The notes below the pieces were generated by a model. That model saw only the letters and a program-made list of their open reading frames with translations. It had not been told where the DNA came from and searched no databases. From the NCBI GenBank assembly GCA_963422445.2, contig OY729512.2, forward strand, positions 4,030,001 through 4,094,000: a stretch of 64,000 nt of DNA, read 5' to 3'. Of this stretch, positions 27,893 through 37,596 are shown piece after piece. The translations under genes and the position numbers were made by a program. The DNA is from G963422445 sp963422445 (GTDB taxonomy: Bacteria; Pseudomonadota; Alphaproteobacteria; Thalassobaculales; Thalassobaculaceae). The first letter of the stretch is position 1, and each line of letters begins with the position of its first letter.

Positions 27893-28000
27893 GTCTTCCT
27901 CCCTCAATTGGTCAAGCCGCACGATACGGACTGGTGACAATTTGCCGATCATGCGAGGCATGGAATATTTGCGCGTTAAACTTCAACTGTGACACGCGCA

Positions 28001-28270
28001 TCATGTGATCTCGTCTTGATGGTTCACGAGTGTGCGCGCCGCGTTTTTCTGAAACCATTGGTGCAGAAGATCGCGGTTGTATTCGGCGCCGACCTTCGCC
28101 CCTACCACGGACTCGAACTTCGTGAGAATCTGACTCCGCACGGTGATCCGTACCCCAGCCCGCATCGTGTTGTCGGGATCAATGTAACTGTTGGCAATCA
28201 TGCAGGCGGTCAAATAATCCACCAGTTTCGGGCCGCGGTCTTTGTCGCGCGCGGTCGTTCTTTCAGCCAT
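28001..28270 (-). CDS. Hypothetical passenger ORF in the IS1595 element
   Basis: About 89 residues starting MAERTTARDKDRGPKLVDYL and including ANSYIDPDNTMRAGVRITVR and VGAEYNRDLLHQWFQKNAAR. It is soluble, with no family match that I know. Its start overlaps the small membrane ORF upstream in another frame. The two may be one gene broken by a frameshift near 28250 (membrane anchor plus cytoplasmic tail). Confidence 0.45.
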   Translation of the reverse strand: MAERTTARDKDRGPKLVDYLTACMIANSYIDPDNTMRAGVRITVRSQILTKFESVVGAKVGAEYNRDLLHQWFQKNAARTLVNHQDEIT

Positions 28271-28434
28271 CGCCAAGCGGGCGCACTATAGATCGTAACG
28301 AGCACGACAGCGCCTATCACGGCCCCAATCAGCCACCGATCGCCGCCTAGAGGGAACATCGGCTCCATCCAGAATCCGATGCACAAGACGATGACGATGG
28401 AAACCGTCGAAGCGAGCGGGCCTCTCCATTCCAT
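28210..28434 (-). CDS. Small two-span membrane ORF in the IS1595 element
   Basis: 74 residues with two hydrophobic segments (STVSIVIVLCIGFW and WLIGAVIGAVVLVTIYS). It begins MEWRGPLAS close to the element's right inverted repeat. It overlaps the next ORF by about 60 bp. It could be the N-terminal anchor of that protein if a frameshift lies between them. Confidence 0.4.
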   Translation of the reverse strand: MEWRGPLASTVSIVIVLCIGFWMEPMFPLGGDRWLIGAVIGAVVLVTIYSAPAWRWLKERPRATKTAARNWWII

Positions 28435-28481
28435 CCTGCCATCATGTCAATTACCTTCCACTCGTCAAGTAATGATCATAA

Positions 28482-28918
28482 GCTCCTTTGCAAAGCACGG
28501 GATATCCCGGGGATCGGACACGACCTGTTGGTATCGTCGCTCCGGACGGACCGGTCATGCTTTGCAGGATTTCATACCGTAGTCGGTCGCCAGGACCCTG
28601 CGACAAGCGTGCGATTGTGTCTCGTCGTGGTTCTGAAGCATGCGCAGTCTTGCGCGAACCGCAAAAACCGCGATTCAGCCGCAAGCTCCGAACCGGAACA
28701 ACGAACATGAATGGTCAGCCCGGTTTCTGGAGAGTATCTTGTCCACAGGCACCACCTGAGATGTCACTCACACGATGTCTGCCGGAACGCCCCACATCAA
28801 TGGAGAACAGAACGGCTGCAGTCCTAAGGGCTTTACGACAATGCGCTTCGAATCCCCAAAACCTTCATACGATTCAGGGAGATGCGAGAACTGCTGCCGT
28901 CATGCCACCCTCCCCGGC
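28482..28918. other. 437-bp region without a recognisable gene
   Basis: Several frames are open, but none has a ribosome-binding site plus a recognisable motif. It separates the IS1595 right end from the ilvC stop codon and may be intergenic DNA plus gene debris. Confidence 0.35.
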
Positions 28919-30412
28919 TTAATCGCGGCTGCCGGCAACGATCGAAATATCGACTGACGGACGCAAGTCGGCACAGACCTTGAGAACCTGATGGATATTA
29001 TTATTGACGAAGTTGTCAAACAGGCTTTCATCAACGCCCTCGCCCTTGTCGAGTGACGCGAAAGCCTGTTGTTTCAGGATGTAGTCGAAACGCGAGGCCC
29101 ATTTGCGGGCGCCGAGCCGGGCCGTGGTCGAACAGTTGTCGACCATGAAGGACACACCCTTGTAATCCATGTAGGGATTGAGCGAGTCGACAGCTTCGAT
29201 GATCGACTCATTGGCGATTTCCGAATACGGGTGACCACGTTCTTTCAGAAGATCGACCTGGGCCATCATGCAGGCCATGTACACCCCCGCCGTCTCGGCG
29301 TTGACCGGAGCGTAGTTCCGGCTTTCATCGTCCCGCACTCTCTCGCCGACCTGCCACATATCAGTGGTGTCGATATTGCCCATCGGATAGCGGCTGAAAC
29401 GATTGGACGCCTGAATGACGCTGCGCACCTCATTACCGGAGGCAACATCGTCATATATTTCCTCGAGAATCTCGCGCGCCGGATGGTAGGAAGCGCAATA
29501 GGCCTTGCGAAACGCCGTTTTCTCGTCGTCCTCGAGTTCCTCGTAAACCGCAAGCAGACCGGACCGGGAAATCGTCTTGCTGATCGGACCGGTGATCGAC
29601 TCCGACGTGTTGATATAAGCTTCGTCGCGAGGCATTCCCTTGCTGGTAAATCGAGCATAGAGGCTTTCGGCGATGCCGTGGACCGCACCGAGCAGAATGC
29701 CCCGTTCGCCGAAAATATCCGACTTGTATTCTGATTCGAGCGTGGTCTGGAAGGTATAAGGAGAGCCAAGTCCGACGGACCAGGCAAGCGCATAGTCGGT
29801 GGCCTTGCCGTCGACATCCTGGTGCACCGCGAAGGAACTGTTGATGCCGGCACCATTGACCTCGCGACCCTGTTCGTAAAGCCGCCGTACCGACGGTCCC
29901 ATGCCTTTCGGACAGACGGCGATGACATTGTTGTTCGATGGGAAATCGTCGCCGATACTCTGAAGATGGGAGAGCAGGAAGCCATGCGACAGGCCAATCG
30001 TGGCCCCAGGCCGGATGGCCGCAAAAATCTTCTTGTAGTTCTGAGCCAAAGCCGCGTCGGATATCAGCAGCAGGATCAGGTCGCTTTGAGTGCAGATCTG
30101 GTACATTTCTCCCAGCGTGCCGTCGGCTTTTGAAAAGCCGACCTTTTCGGCTTCCGCCATCGAGGCCGATCCCTCGCGCAGGCCGACAACGACCCGGATG
30201 TCGCTGCCGTCCAGCGACTCCCGCAGATTCTGGGCCTGAGCAGGTCCCTGTGACGACCACCCGATCACGCCGATCTGCCGTATTCCCTCGAAGGCTTTCG
30301 GCAGCAAGGGAAACAGGTGCCGGCCGCCGGCAATGATCCGCTCTTTGGTATCGCCCATTTCGACCACGCGAGTCTCGAATACTTTCGATGCAAAATCCAG
30401 ATTCATCGCCAT
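28919..30412 (-). CDS. ilvC: Ketol-acid reductoisomerase, class II (long form)
   Basis: This enzyme converts acetolactate or acetohydroxybutyrate to the dihydroxy acid in isoleucine/valine synthesis, using NADPH and Mg2+. A Rossmann motif IGVIGWSSQGPAQAQNL lies near residue 47. KGMGPSVRRLYEQG, FGERGILLGAVHGIAESLYA and YINTSESITGPISKTISRSG carry the metal and substrate sites. The doubled C-terminal knot domain (about 497 residues in all) places it in the plant/enterobacterial class II, not the ~330-residue class I. Start 30412 has GGGGAACG upstream. It appears monocistronic. Confidence 0.93.
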   Translation of the reverse strand: MAMNLDFASKVFETRVVEMGDTKERIIAGGRHLFPLLPKAFEGIRQIGVIGWSSQGPAQAQNLRESLDGSDIRVVVGLREGSASMAEAEKVGFSKADGTLGEMYQICTQSDLILLLISDAALAQNYKKIFAAIRPGATIGLSHGFLLSHLQSIGDDFPSNNNVIAVCPKGMGPSVRRLYEQGREVNGAGINSSFAVHQDVDGKATDYALAWSVGLGSPYTFQTTLESEYKSDIFGERGILLGAVHGIAESLYARFTSKGMPRDEAYINTSESITGPISKTISRSGLLAVYEELEDDEKTAFRKAYCASYHPAREILEEIYDDVASGNEVRSVIQASNRFSRYPMGNIDTTDMWQVGERVRDDESRNYAPVNAETAGVYMACMMAQVDLLKERGHPYSEIANESIIEAVDSLNPYMDYKGVSFMVDNCSTTARLGARKWASRFDYILKQQAFASLDKGEGVDESLFDNFVNNNIHQVLKVCADLRPSVDISIVAGSRD

Positions 30413-30625
30413 CGTTCCCCATTTCCCCGATGTCAGAAAGCCGTGGCTGTCTAGTGCTTGCGCGGCCGGTTGTCAAGATTCGCCGCTACTCGCCGTCACG
30501 GGACGGGACTGTCAGGAGGCCAGCCGCCATCCCCAGAATCCCGGTCTCTGACGACAACCGGTCTTGTGCCGGATCGACCATCCATCGGTCTCCGACCCGG
30601 CCATCAAACGCGCCGGCGCCTGACG

Positions 30626-31600
30626 CTATTTATGGACGACGAACAGCGGCGTTTCACCCCGGGACACCCGTTCAATGTTTTCGAACGCGAAATCCAGACG
30701 CCGCCACCACGTGTCAATGGTAGACCCGGCAGTATGCGGTGTCACCACAATATTGTCCATTGTGAGCAACGGGTTGTCAGGCCCAGCCGGCTCGGATTCG
30801 AACACATCGAGACCGGCACCTGCAATGACGCCGTCGCGCAAAGCGTCAATCAGATCCGGCTCGTTCACCACCTGACCGCGGGCGGTATTGATCAGCACAG
30901 CCGACGACTTCATCTGTTTCAGAGTATCCCGATTGATCATCCCGTTCGACGTCTCGGTAAACGGCATATGCAGTGTCACGATATCCGATGTCGCAAGCAG
31001 GTCGTCGAGATCGACCCGTCGTGCCCGCAACGCCTGCTCCTGAGCCGGCGTGGCTCCCGTGACATCGTAGTAGATGACGTTGGCCAGGAATCCATTGACC
31101 ATCCGCGCGACTTCCTGGCCGATCTTGCCGAACCCGACAATACCAACCTGCTTGCCGCGCAGTTCCTGAAGACCCAGGACCTCGCGATGACCGAGCCAGG
31201 ATCCGGCTTTCAACTGATTGTGGTGCAATGGCAGCTTCCGGTAGACCGACAGCATCAAAAGCAGCGCGTGCTCCGCTACCGTCGGCGCATTGGCGCCGCC
31301 GTTGGTGGCGAGCGGAATGCCCGCAGCAGAGAGGGCCCGCACGTCGAGCTTGTCGTAACCGGCGCTCAGAATCTGCATGAGGCGCACTTTACGAGCGACG
31401 TCAAGATCGTCAAATCCGACAGCATACAACATGAGATAGTCGGCCGTCGCAACATGCGCCCGACGATCCTCCACACCCATCGAACCTTCGCACAGAACCA
31501 GTTCGAACCCCTCCGGAGTCCGGGCAAGCGCTGCATCGACAATCCGGTCGGGAACATTCTCGGATTTGTACAGAAATACGATCTTCTCGGTGTTTTCCAT
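30626..31600 (-). CDS. D-isomer-specific 2-hydroxyacid dehydrogenase
   Basis: A 324-residue NAD(P)-dependent dehydrogenase. It has VGIVGFGKIGQEVARMVNG (Rossmann G-x-G-x2-G), VLINTARGQVVNE (catalytic Arg), LDVFESEP (Glu) and PHTAGSTIDTWW (His). The start at 31600 (MENTEKIVFLYK) is chosen over a longer upstream frame with no similarity. The substrate may be phosphoglycerate, glyoxylate/hydroxypyruvate or another 2-oxoacid. It lies between ilvC and a SelA-like gene, all on the same strand. Confidence 0.88.
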   Translation of the reverse strand: MENTEKIVFLYKSENVPDRIVDAALARTPEGFELVLCEGSMGVEDRRAHVATADYLMLYAVGFDDLDVARKVRLMQILSAGYDKLDVRALSAAGIPLATNGGANAPTVAEHALLLMLSVYRKLPLHHNQLKAGSWLGHREVLGLQELRGKQVGIVGFGKIGQEVARMVNGFLANVIYYDVTGATPAQEQALRARRVDLDDLLATSDIVTLHMPFTETSNGMINRDTLKQMKSSAVLINTARGQVVNEPDLIDALRDGVIAGAGLDVFESEPAGPDNPLLTMDNIVVTPHTAGSTIDTWWRRLDFAFENIERVSRGETPLFVVHK

Positions 31601-31775
31601 CGTGGTGTTCCTGTTGCGCGGACTGACCAGCAGGGTATGCACGAGGTCACCGCAGGGCAAGATGCACGCTGCCGACCCCTGTCGTTCTCCCGCCCGATCA
31701 ATCATAGGGGCTGTAACAAGAAAACGATCCGTTCGGCCCATTATGGACTGTCGGAGACCAGTGCCGATACTCGGC

Positions 31776-33053
31776 TCAGGAACCTTGTCCGAACAACAGA
31801 GCGCGCAGCGCCCACCTGTTATCGAGAATGCCCGCGAGACGCTCGAAGCTCTTGTCGAACGCCTCCGCAACCGCCTCCGCTCCGCCGAAACGCCGAATTG
31901 TATCGGGTGGCAGAAACTTGACCAGGAGATCCGCTGTACCGGGCGGGATCCCCGCAAAATGGACCGTGACCAACCCGTAATCCTTCAATAACAACATCGA
32001 AAACGCCGCGGTCGCCTCGTAGGGAACCACAGGTGCATCATTGATTCCGGCCCGCGCCATCGCGGTGGTCAGAATCTCCTCGCCCGGCAGATAGGCGATG
32101 ACCTCCGTACGCCGCACGGTATCGCAACTGAGACGCGTTTCCAGCGCATCGGCGACATCCATGGTAACGGCGACACGATTTCGAACCTGCTCCGGACTGT
32201 ACTGACGCAGACTCCGGGCCACCGCCGGAAGCATGAACTGGCGGGCTTCGAGGCCCATTTCATAAGCGCGCGCCCGAATTGCGGCAACGATCTCCGCATC
32301 GCCGCCGAGCAGACCCAGGCGCGGACCGATCGTGCCGTATTTGTCAAGGCCGGTAACCGCGATATCGACCCCGAGTTCGAGTGATCGCGGTTGTCCGAAA
32401 CAGGCAGGTCCGACCCGTCCGCCTCCGGCATCGTCGAGTATGACGCGGGCTCCACACGCGTTGGCCAGGGTCACGATGTCGTGAATCTCCGCCTCCGGAA
32501 GAATGTCGTAGGTGACAGCGAGACGGGTCAGAAAAACGACCTCAGGGGGACCAGATATTTCGACAGCAGCGCGGAACTCTTCCAACCCGCAGCAATCATG
32601 GAATCGGCCGCCGCCATGCGCGACGGCGCGGATAACGGCCGGATGACTGTACCCCGCCGAAACCCCGATAACCGGTTGGCCGGAGTGAACCACGACATCG
32701 GCTGCCAACAGCAACCCCGCCGTGGTCCGGTTCACCACCATGACGTCATGGCGTCCAGGATCACCGCCGAGATGCGCGATTCCGAGCGCCGCGACCTCGT
32801 CGCTGTAGAGAGCAGCGGCGACCTCGTCGTCAAGGATATCCTCGTCGAGATCTTCCGGCAGGCGCAGGGTACGCTCCAGACCGCTTGCGAGATATATTGC
32901 GTCGGCACCGCCAGCATCGCGCCGGCGGCGGATATGTGACCATGCGCACCGCAACTTCGCGAGGTCGGAAGCCGTATCCGGTAGCAGATCTCCCCGCGCA
33001 TACGGCTCGCCGGCAACAAGCGGGTTACCGAATTTGTCGGTCTTGTCGGTCAT
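31776..33053 (-). CDS. SelA-like PLP-dependent aminotransferase-family protein
   Basis: A 425-residue fold-type I PLP enzyme of the SelA/DgaE-like group. Motifs: VVNRTTAGLLLAADVVVHSG, a late Asp in ARVILDDAGGGRVGPACFGQ, and the probable Schiff-base Lys in DIAVTGLDKYGTIGPRLGLL. It lacks the N-terminal domain of true selenocysteine synthase, and no selB or selC is visible here. A role in amino-acid or amino-sugar acid breakdown is more likely. It precedes the hydroxyacid dehydrogenase with a 175-bp gap. Confidence 0.75.
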   Translation of the reverse strand: MTDKTDKFGNPLVAGEPYARGDLLPDTASDLAKLRCAWSHIRRRRDAGGADAIYLASGLERTLRLPEDLDEDILDDEVAAALYSDEVAALGIAHLGGDPGRHDVMVVNRTTAGLLLAADVVVHSGQPVIGVSAGYSHPAVIRAVAHGGGRFHDCCGLEEFRAAVEISGPPEVVFLTRLAVTYDILPEAEIHDIVTLANACGARVILDDAGGGRVGPACFGQPRSLELGVDIAVTGLDKYGTIGPRLGLLGGDAEIVAAIRARAYEMGLEARQFMLPAVARSLRQYSPEQVRNRVAVTMDVADALETRLSCDTVRRTEVIAYLPGEEILTTAMARAGINDAPVVPYEATAAFSMLLLKDYGLVTVHFAGIPPGTADLLVKFLPPDTIRRFGGAEAVAEAFDKSFERLAGILDNRWALRALLFGQGS

Positions 33054-33399
33054 CGCTGCCGCCCTTCAGGACTTTCGAACATCGAGGTCTTGCCGTCAGG
33101 ATATCATTTGCCATTCGCGATGTGGATACAAGCCGAATTGCCGAATCCTTCACGATCGCTCTGCCATGGACATTCCTCTGTATGGGTTCTGCTTTCCGTT
33201 CCGATTGTCAGTTGCCCCAGTCTGGTACCGACCTGATGCCGTAGCAGCATGGGTATCATAGCTGTGGTTTTCGAAGCGACAGTCACGGGTTTCGGTCCGA
33301 AAGATGTCTCAGTCGGTCATTGCCGTTGCCCGATGACCACTCGTGCACTACGCTTGCCGTGGAAGAATAAGCCCATTCGCTGCAGGCGAGGAGATAAAC
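33054..33399. other. Divergent intergenic region
   Basis: About 345 bp between the SelA-like gene (minus) and the cupin gene (plus). No protein-like frame is convincing. It should hold both promoters. A GAGGAG ribosome-binding site sits just before the cupin start. Confidence 0.4.
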
Positions 33400-33816
33400 A
33401 TGAGCATGGCCGCTGTTGAAACAGACTCTCCGGAAACCCCATCCTACACCCTCACCAGGGCCGATGCGGACAACTTGGTCACCGGACGCCGGAGTTTCAT
33501 GTATTACCGCGAACTCGGTATCACGCAGGCAACCGACGGCAAGTTGCGCTGCCAAATTACCGGAGCGAAGGAAGGCATGTCGGAGCCCACCGGCTGGCAT
33601 GTCCATATCTGTGACGCCCAGGTCGTGCACATGCTGAAAGGCTGGGTCGATCTCGAGTTTGCGGGCGGTGACAAGGTCCGTCTCGGTGCCGGTGACACCA
33701 TGATGATCCCGGGTAGTGTCCCGCATAATGAAATCGGAACCTCCGACGAATTCGAGCTGCTCGAATTGTCAATTCCGGCCGATATGGGTACTGAACCCTG
33801 TGACCCACCGGCCTGA
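33400..33816 (+). CDS. Single-domain cupin protein
   Basis: A 138-residue double-stranded beta-helix protein. Metal-binding motif 1 reads GWHVHICDAQVVHMLKGWVD (two His) and motif 2 reads GAGDTMMIPGSVPHNEIG (His). A GAGGAGATAAAC site precedes the ATG at 33400, the best start. Cupins of this size are often isomerases, dioxygenase-like enzymes or sensors. Its partner could be the divergent SelA-like enzyme. Confidence 0.82.
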   Translation: MSMAAVETDSPETPSYTLTRADADNLVTGRRSFMYYRELGITQATDGKLRCQITGAKEGMSEPTGWHVHICDAQVVHMLKGWVDLEFAGGDKVRLGAGDTMMIPGSVPHNEIGTSDEFELLELSIPADMGTEPCDPPA

Positions 33817-34097
33817 TTGAAACTGCCACCGGTCGCGCCACGTTCGGCCGCGACCGGTCCCGGCAGGTTTGACCTGCGAACCTCTTGCAAAATTCCTGTC
33901 CCCAGGGTCCGGTGAGCCCGGATCGGTCGGTTGCTTCCGTTCACCTCTGCACCTGGAGGTCGGAATCCATGGATTCGCGGTGTCTCATCAGAGATGATGA
34001 GAACAAACAGGGACCTTTGCGGACATCGGGACACGCCTCTCCGGGCCACTCTCTTCGAGAGGGCCGTGAAGGGTCGGCATGCGTTGTCGGAGCCGCG

Positions 34098-35247
34098 CTA
34101 TGGGGCGGCGAGACGTATCAATTGGTCAGCCGCCAGGGCCAGGATGCCGACCATGAGATGGCAGGAGACCTTGGAATATCCACGGACGCGGACATGGCGC
34201 CCGCCACACTCATCCTTGAGGCGGGCGTTGGTCCTCTCGACACCGGACCGGATCCGGAACCGCACGGTCTCGGAATCGACAGGGCCTACTACACGCCGGG
34301 CCCGGGCCTCCCGGTCTCGCTCCTCCTTGAGGTCCTTGTCCCGGCACGGATTGACATCGATGATCGGCACATGGCCAAGCCGTTCGCTCATCTGGTAGAT
34401 CTCCCTGGCATCATAGGCCGCGTCCATGAGATCGTAGAGATTGGTCACACGCTCGGCGGTCATCATCGCCAGCGGGATCGCGACCTGGCTGTCATGGACG
34501 GATGCCGAGGTGAGGACGGTCCTCAGCGGCACCCCGCAGTCTGCTGTGTCGATAGGCAGCTTGTAACCGCGCCAAGCCTCCAGGACCCCCTTGGCAGTTT
34601 TCTTTGCCCCGTGATCGCAGACCTTCGGCAGTAATCAGGTTCGCGTCGAGCATCTCATCGAGATCCATCCCGTTCGCTTGCCGTTCGAGACGCCCAGGCT
34701 CCTTCGTCCTCTCCGCGCCCTTGCGGGGCCGGCCGCGCTTGCGGTTCGGCGTCCTGGCCTTCGGCTTCGGGGCCGGCGTCTCCCGGGCCTCGATGGCCGT
34801 CGGGTCCCTCGACACGTGGCCGATGAGCGCATCGCCCAGTGTCTCTGCAACCAGAGCCGCGTGCATCCTCTCCGGAAGACGGGACTGCGAAAATTCGGCA
34901 AACGCCCGCGAAAACGTCGCTTCACGCGGGATCTCCGAGACACGCGACCAGCCGCACAGCCGGCGCAACGTCGGGTTCACCTTGAGCCTGTCGATCAGGT
35001 GGCGGGTCGTCGGCAGATCCCATACCGCCTTGGCGATGAAGCCACGGGCCAGCGCCCGGTGATCCTCCCGGGGCCGACCCGGACCGGTTCACACCTCATC
35101 GACGAAGCCCTCCACCTTGACGAGATCGAGAGCTGTCACGAAGCGCTTGTGCGTCTCCAGGAGAGGACCGACCGCCTCGGCCAACGCAGGGAAAAGGTCC
35201 CCTTGAAATCGGTGCCAGAGATCGGATAGGGTCGAGCCAAGGGTCAT
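34098..35247 (-). pseudogene. IS5-like transposase with in-frame stop and frameshift
   Basis: It starts at 35247 (MTLGSTLSDLWHRFQGDLFP) and reaches an in-frame TGA at about 35094 after KVEGFVDEV. It then continues TGPGRPREDHRALARGFIAK, and RRLCGWSRVSEIPREATFSR (DUF772-type region). A frameshift near 34620 is followed by KVCDHGAKKTAKGVLEAWRG, LTSASVHDSQVAIPLAM and LYDLMDAAYDAREIYQMSER, then VERTNARLKDECGGRHVRVR with the late catalytic Glu. It ends at 34098. It is inactive. Inverted ends were not clear. Confidence 0.75.
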
Positions 35248-35307
35248 CGGGGGCACCCCGTGGTATCTTGTTATTGTGGAAACACAACATACCACGGGGT
35301 GCCCCCG
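35248..35307. repeat. 60-bp near-perfect hairpin abutting the transposase start
   Basis: Arms CGGGGGCACCCCGTGGTAT (35248-35266) and its exact complement (35289-35307). The inner part also pairs (TTGTG with CACAA) around a GAAA loop. On the minus strand the hairpin ends one base before the ATG at 35247, leaving no room for a ribosome-binding site. It may block translation from outside transcripts or be an IS-end structure. Confidence 0.75.
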
Positions 35308-35559
35308 AAACCCAGGCCCTCGATAACAAAATCAGCCTCGACAAGGCAAAAAACCGGTCGGGCCGGCAATTTTGCAAGAAGCTCCTGCTACTGCATTTCG
35401 CCGTCTTGCGGGGGCTTGACCGCACGCCCTCGCGAACCAGTCCGACAGGGGCATGGGCAAAACGGACATGGGGATTATGGCCGGATATGAAACCGTGGTC
35501 CACGGCAATACTCGCTGACAGTCCTGATACGTCATCCGGAAGCACCGGCCCTGCCGTGT

Positions 35560-36717
35560 TCACATCAGAACCGGAATGTCCCGTGATGCCCGTTGCGTGA
35601 GGAGTTCGGGCGGACCATCGCGGATAACCAGATTTTCTTCATGGACCATGATCCCGCCGTCACCGAATGCCAAGGCCGGTTCAAGGGTCATGACCATGCC
35701 TGGCTGCATCACCGTCGCGTCATCCTTCATGTTGGAAGGCGGTTCCGTCAGCTGCATTCCGAGCCCGTGTCCGAATCGGCCGGAGCCCGCATCCTCGAGA
35801 TGCGGCGCCATTGCCGCCCAGAGATCGCCGGAGGTGGCACCCGGCCGGGCAGTTCGTAACCCGGCTTCGGTGGCACGATAGACGGTGTCGTAGGCGCGGC
35901 ACGCCTCGTCCGTCACCTCCACAAATCCGACGTTGCGATCGAAATCGCAGTAGTAACCGTCAAAAACCGCGCCCGTATCCATCATCAGAATATCACCCGG
36001 TGCGATCGACCGGCCGGACGGCGGAGATATGATGTCACGCGGGCCATCAGGCCCCGATCCGCCAACCAGATAAGGAACGTCGTCGGCGCCGCGTGACAGA
36101 AGATCGATACGGAAGCGCCGGAAGATCTCGCGCTCAACGACGCCGACCGCGGCGATCGACGCCAGATTTGCAAAACCGTCACTGACCAGTCCGCAGATGT
36201 GGCGGAGTTTTGCGATTTCCGCCTCCGACTTGAGCATCCGCAGATCCCGAATGACGGGAGTCGCGTCACAAAACGTGAGATTCGCCAACCGGTCACGCAA
36301 CGCCATGTAATCGTCGAGCGGCATTCGGAGATGCGACTCCGGTCCCATCGGCGTGCCCACCGCGCCGCCAGCCAGGCAGCAGACATGCAACAGGTCTGCT
36401 AGAAGGCTTATGCCGTCATCGATAAATCGTGGTGCCGGCCAGGTCCTGATATCGTCGATCCAGCAAGCCGCCATGCATTCCCGGCCGATTTCGGGTATGA
36501 CCGCCACCGGTTTGCCGGCTGACGGAATGACGAGAAACCACGGGCGCGTCGGGCTTTGCCAGAACGCCGTCAGAAAGCCGGTAAAATAGCGGATATCCGC
36601 TTCGGTGGTGAGCAACAGCGCATCGACGCCGTCCCGAGCCATCCGCCGCTGCGCGTTGTCGGTTCGCTGCTCATATTCTTCGATGCCGAAGCCCCGTGGC
36701 GGAGCCGCGGCCTTCAC
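35560..36717 (-). CDS. M24 metallopeptidase (Xaa-Pro aminopeptidase-like)
   Basis: A 385-residue 'pita-bread' peptidase. The N-terminal creatinase domain includes VDALLLTTEADIRYFTGF. The metal site reads DILMMDTGAVFDGYYCDFDR (two Asp), RFGHGLGMQLTEPP (His), MVMTLEPALAF (Glu) and MVHEENLVI (Glu). It overlaps the upstream cupin-like gene by 4 bp, so the pair are co-translated. Likely substrates are X-Pro dipeptides, creatine-like amidines or ectoine-type compounds. Confidence 0.88.
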   Translation of the reverse strand: MKAAAPPRGFGIEEYEQRTDNAQRRMARDGVDALLLTTEADIRYFTGFLTAFWQSPTRPWFLVIPSAGKPVAVIPEIGRECMAACWIDDIRTWPAPRFIDDGISLLADLLHVCCLAGGAVGTPMGPESHLRMPLDDYMALRDRLANLTFCDATPVIRDLRMLKSEAEIAKLRHICGLVSDGFANLASIAAVGVVEREIFRRFRIDLLSRGADDVPYLVGGSGPDGPRDIISPPSGRSIAPGDILMMDTGAVFDGYYCDFDRNVGFVEVTDEACRAYDTVYRATEAGLRTARPGATSGDLWAAMAPHLEDAGSGRFGHGLGMQLTEPPSNMKDDATVMQPGMVMTLEPALAFGDGGIMVHEENLVIRDGPPELLTQRASRDIPVLM

Positions 36718-37499
36718 GCCGGGTCATCCCTGGAAAACTGCATGAGCAGAACCGCGACCCCCTCGCTCCCGGCGGTGACTGTCAGGGGCAATTCCTTGCG
36801 GAACCGATAAAGTCCAGAGAGACAGGGAAGCACGCGGTCGCCGTCAACGGCGGTTCCCGCGACAACAATGGCGTATTGCCCGCCGGCCACCACCGGTGTC
36901 TCGAGCGCGCCGGATGCTCCAGCGCCGAGACGATACAGAAAGGCACAGGTCCCGTCCTCGCCTGGCGCGAGGACCTCATCGCATTCGGCCGAAGGCAATG
37001 TCCGAAGTTGTCCAGAGTCCGGAAGCGTGATACCGGCCGCAAGCCGGTGTCGGCGCCGGACCGGTTTCAGAGAGTCACGCGCCGCCGGCATGTACTTTGC
37101 GCCTGCATCCCAGCGCGAGCGGAGCGTGAAGTAAACCAGGCCCTTCGTTCCCGCCGTGATCGGACCATAAGGCGTATGGCCACCCGCATAATGGACCGAA
37201 AGCGGATCAGCCGGCTTCTTGCCCATATAGCCACTGCCCCGGACAATGACCTGAAACTGCTCGTGATCGTGAAAATGCGGCGGCGTGACCGATCCCGGCG
37301 GCTGTTCGACCAGAAATCCTTGCGGCATGCCGTCATCGTTCACCTCGTTGCCGGGTTCATAACGGCCGCGCACCGGTGCGCTCCCGACATAAGGGCTGAG
37401 ATGATAGGTTTGCCCCAGTACCTGGAGCGCTTTCCGCCCGGCCCGGGCATCGTCGGCTGAGGTGACGAAGGGCATTGGCAGACTCCATTCGGTTGTCAC
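36714..37499 (-). CDS. Cupin-like protein coupled to the M24 peptidase
   Basis: A 261-residue protein. A likely cupin motif is GSVTPPHFHDHEQFQVIVRG (three His), followed by YMGKKPADP and HYAGGHTPYGPITAGTKGLV. A second beta-rich half follows (VVAGGQYAIVVAGTAV). It ends in the ATGA shared with the peptidase start. The exact function is unknown; it is probably an accessory enzyme for the same substrate. Confidence 0.65.
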   Translation of the reverse strand: MTTEWSLPMPFVTSADDARAGRKALQVLGQTYHLSPYVGSAPVRGRYEPGNEVNDDGMPQGFLVEQPPGSVTPPHFHDHEQFQVIVRGSGYMGKKPADPLSVHYAGGHTPYGPITAGTKGLVYFTLRSRWDAGAKYMPAARDSLKPVRRRHRLAAGITLPDSGQLRTLPSAECDEVLAPGEDGTCAFLYRLGAGASGALETPVVAGGQYAIVVAGTAVDGDRVLPCLSGLYRFRKELPLTVTAGSEGVAVLLMQFSRDDPA

Positions 37500-37596
37500 G
37501 ACATCACTGTCATCCCTGCCCGCGACCCCTAGCCTTGATCAGACACGGGATCAGCCTGCAATTGCGGGACTTCGATAACCCTACTATAGCAGAAGC

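Larger units (their letters stand above)
26752..28481 (+). mobile_element. IS1595-family element with passenger ORFs
   Basis: Bounded by inverted repeats TTATGATTATTACTTGAC (26752-26769) and the complement of 28464-28481, TTATGATCATTACTTGAC. Inside are a frameshifted IS1595 transposase on the plus strand and, convergent to it, up to three small ORFs on the minus strand. IS1595 members that carry passenger genes are known. I see no clear flanking duplication. Confidence 0.68.

Noticed and set aside
30458..31921. A 487-residue plus-strand ORF opposite the hydroxyacid dehydrogenase
   Set aside because: Shadow of the minus-strand dehydrogenase and SelA-like genes, which have clear catalytic motifs.
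31776..33053. True selenocysteine synthase (selA)
   Set aside because: The N-terminal tRNA-binding domain seems absent, and no selB, selC or SECIS-like signal is evident. A SelA-like PLP enzyme is the safer call.
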